Positions 61,813 to 64,000 of a DNA stretch of 64,000 nt are shown in pieces (positions within the stretch are counted from its first letter, which is position 1; every line of letters begins with the position of its first letter). Where the stretch lies: positions 1,240,001 through 1,304,000 of the forward strand of contig JAYKYS010000005.1 in the NCBI GenBank assembly GCA_036924285.1, given 5' to 3'. Source of the DNA: Asterella californica. Taxonomy: Eukaryota; Streptophyta; Marchantiopsida; Marchantiales; Aytoniaceae. The notes under the pieces are model-generated. The model was given only the letters and a program-made list of their open reading frames with translations. It ran no database searches and had not been told where the DNA came from. The translations under genes and the position numbers were made by a program.

Positions 61813-64000
61813 TAGTCTGGCGCTGGTGACTACCAGGAGTCTACCTCACTCGACTATGCTTCGAAACGTAGATTCTTACCAATACACTACTTCAATCAAG
61901 TTAATTGTCACTCAACCTTCACTTCATACATATTTAGTTCACAACAAGATCTTTCTTCTTTGCATATTCACCTCTTCCAAGTTCTGAAGAGAGAAATATG
62001 GAAAGAGTTTTACTTTTTTCTTAAAGAGGTAAGTTAAAATTAAAACTTATAAATTAAAAATATTTTTATTCGTAAGAGTGAAAGATCTTTATAACAAAGT
62101 ACGGTTCTGTTCGTGTGGTTGACTTGTGGGTTTTACAGAACAGAAATGAGCTTGTGTAATACAATGAACAAATGAATCTAAATTTAATCAACTAAATTTA
62201 GTGAAGATTAAATTGGACATAAATAACGATTGTAAATCTTGTGACTGCGCGACATGATTTGTAAACTTTGTGATTGTGCGTTTTAGACTAAATTTTTTAC
62301 TAAATTATTTTTGAAACATGATGTCACTCAATTATCGATGATTATTTTAGTAATATATTAAACATTTCTCTTTTTTCTCTTTCTTCCTAGAAGTGTAGTT
62401 TGGATGCATGTTTAGCTCACAACTAGTATACTATTCACTGTTCTAAATAAGAAATCTATAACCTTTCATATATAGTTAGTTCATTGACGCCACCATGTGA
62501 TATGGAGCATTTGTACATACAATCAAAGAATTATTTTGTCAGTTTGTTCCAGCTATCAAATATAGTGACGATGAAAGCTTGCTTACAAGTCTTAAATCAA
62601 CTAAAAATTATGCTTGTACTCTTCCTACACTCCGACCAAAACTGATAATAGTTACGGCTAACATCTAATAGTTAGATATTAACTTTTAAATTTATTATAA
62701 AGTTTTTATATAATAATTATATTTTGTATAACAAAAACAGAACAAAAGTTCCCCAAAAGTGGTTGAGCATGCTTATTCATTTAACGGTCACATATACTTT
62801 TACTTTTCATAACAATTCAACAACTACATACTACGGAAATATTTAATAATTAATAAAAGAAACAAAAATTCCCAAACGCGGTTGAAGATGCTTACTTATT
62901 CAATATGAAAGGTTTCTCTCTACTTTGTCTTTTTCTTATTCTCTGGAATCGACAAAAGGTTGCGGAAATGCAAAACAAACGATAAACTTCCATGTCGGAA
63001 AGTCTTGTTACTCCCAAAGAGTTGACAAGCGGAGCTTCTTGTATCTTGTTTGCCTTGCTGTGCACGGACTTCTTACAAGTCAAGTACCGGAGAGAACGGA
63101 CCGTTACGGACGTTCGACACTTCCTTCTTTCAGGCTTCCACGAGAATCCATGACTACTCGACATGTATTTGGAGTTTTGGCGAGCATCATAAGCGTTGGA
63201 ATTGGCGGCGGCGGCGCGCGACCTCATGCTGTCGCAGTGGAAGTCTAGGAGACGCGTGCGCTGGGCACAGTAAAAGAAAAACTTGATTACTGTACTCCAG
63301 CGAGTGAGCGATGCGGAGCTGCCACGTAATAATATATTATATTGCAGAAACACAGTTGCGTGTTGAATAAAATCGGACAGAAATCATCTGACATGCATGT
63401 AGATCAAACAGTTTTTCTTTTCTCTTCCATGCGCAGCTGAGCTCTAGTGGAACTAAAATATTGCAGGAATACTTATTGCAAACAAAAGGAAAAAGATATC
63501 TGATGCTTTTTATTTGGAAATAGTCAAATAATTATCGTTCGGTGCAGAGCCAGAGAACTGTACTTTCAACTCATAGTTTCCTCGGGTATGAACTCACCTG
63601 ACAACTGACTCGAGTAACTACTGTAACTTAAGCATAAGGTAATTTGGCGTACACGACTCGAGTTCCGAAAATGTGTTCGTCATGCACCTCGTTTCTCTTT
63701 GTCACTTCTCCTTACGTCTCTTCTGCTTTAGCAAGACCTCGAAGCCTCGAACTCCTACCTAATCAAAACTCGGTAGATAAAGCATGACTTTTAGAGGACC
63801 GTAAAGTATTAATGTTTTTCCGTGAAATTTGCATGATCACACCTGAGAAAGTGTGTGGTGTGATAATGCTCTCTTAAAAGTGTATTGTTTTATCTCAATC
63901 CCTGACTGGTTAATCCATTGTGAAAGCAATCACTTTGTTATGTTCGTTACATTTCAGATCGCAGCCATCATTTTCCCAAGCATGTATGATTCGATGTGTG
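61813..64000. other. Right-edge spacer
   Basis: AT-rich to about 62.9 kb. A GC-richer island at 62.9-63.3 kb has open frames on both strands: 62892-63353 minus (153 codons, no recognised motif) and 62925-63248 plus, with a GGCGGCGGCGGCGCG run. Either could be an exon of an unrecognised gene. Nothing else seen to the edge. Confidence 0.4.

Overview
The window is nuclear DNA of a land plant. The evidence is three genes that belong to recognisable plant families and can be assembled through canonical GT-AG introns (one probable GC-AG): an SF1/branchpoint-bridging protein, a type II membrane O-fucosyltransferase of the plant family (the subgroup with an MQVW...STS..LWTC membrane anchor), and a WDR20/CreC-type WD40 protein. 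Introns are short (about 100-850 bp) and the genes sit in GC-richer islands separated by long AT-rich, repeat-laden spacers. A non-seed plant such as a bryophyte is plausible, but the sequence alone does not fix the species.

Layout. 1-1.96 kb: 5' part of the SF1 gene, minus strand, cut by the left edge. 5.67-8.86 kb: complete eight-exon O-fucosyltransferase gene, minus strand. 9-10.7 kb: pyrimidine-rich upstream region. 10.7-24 kb: AT-rich spacer with a ~2.4 kb foldback element (12.55-14.93 kb), hairpin repeats, a possible degenerate Ty1/copia relic (19.2-20.5 kb) and no confident gene. 24.24-29.50 kb: complete eleven-exon WDR20-like gene, minus strand. 29.5-50.4 kb: upstream pyrimidine tracts, then about 19 kb of AT-rich DNA with dispersed GATATCA-rich repeats, a perfect 41-nt palindrome, a hairpin element and a 61-bp minisatellite. 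50.43-55.28 kb: six-exon gene for a ~1007-aa coiled-coil protein of unrecognised family, minus strand. 55.3-64 kb: upstream region, a short Mutator-like element with 10-bp target-site duplications (57.14-57.96 kb), a second foldback element (60.93-61.81 kb), and unassigned ORFs.

All four genes lie on the minus strand. They do not form a pathway: one is in pre-mRNA splicing, one is a Golgi-type glycosyltransferase, one is a likely deubiquitinase-associated WD40 scaffold, one is unknown. They look like ordinary single-copy housekeeping or developmental genes.

I found no gene cluster that amounts to a new multi-gene system. The best leads are the small MULE carrying a membrane-segment ORF behind a splice acceptor, a dispersed family of double-hairpin elements, the large foldback elements, an intron/exon duplication inside the coiled-coil gene, and a GC-AG intron in the WD40 gene. 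Exon borders were read by eye from splice consensus, reading phase and family similarity; no alignment or search was run.
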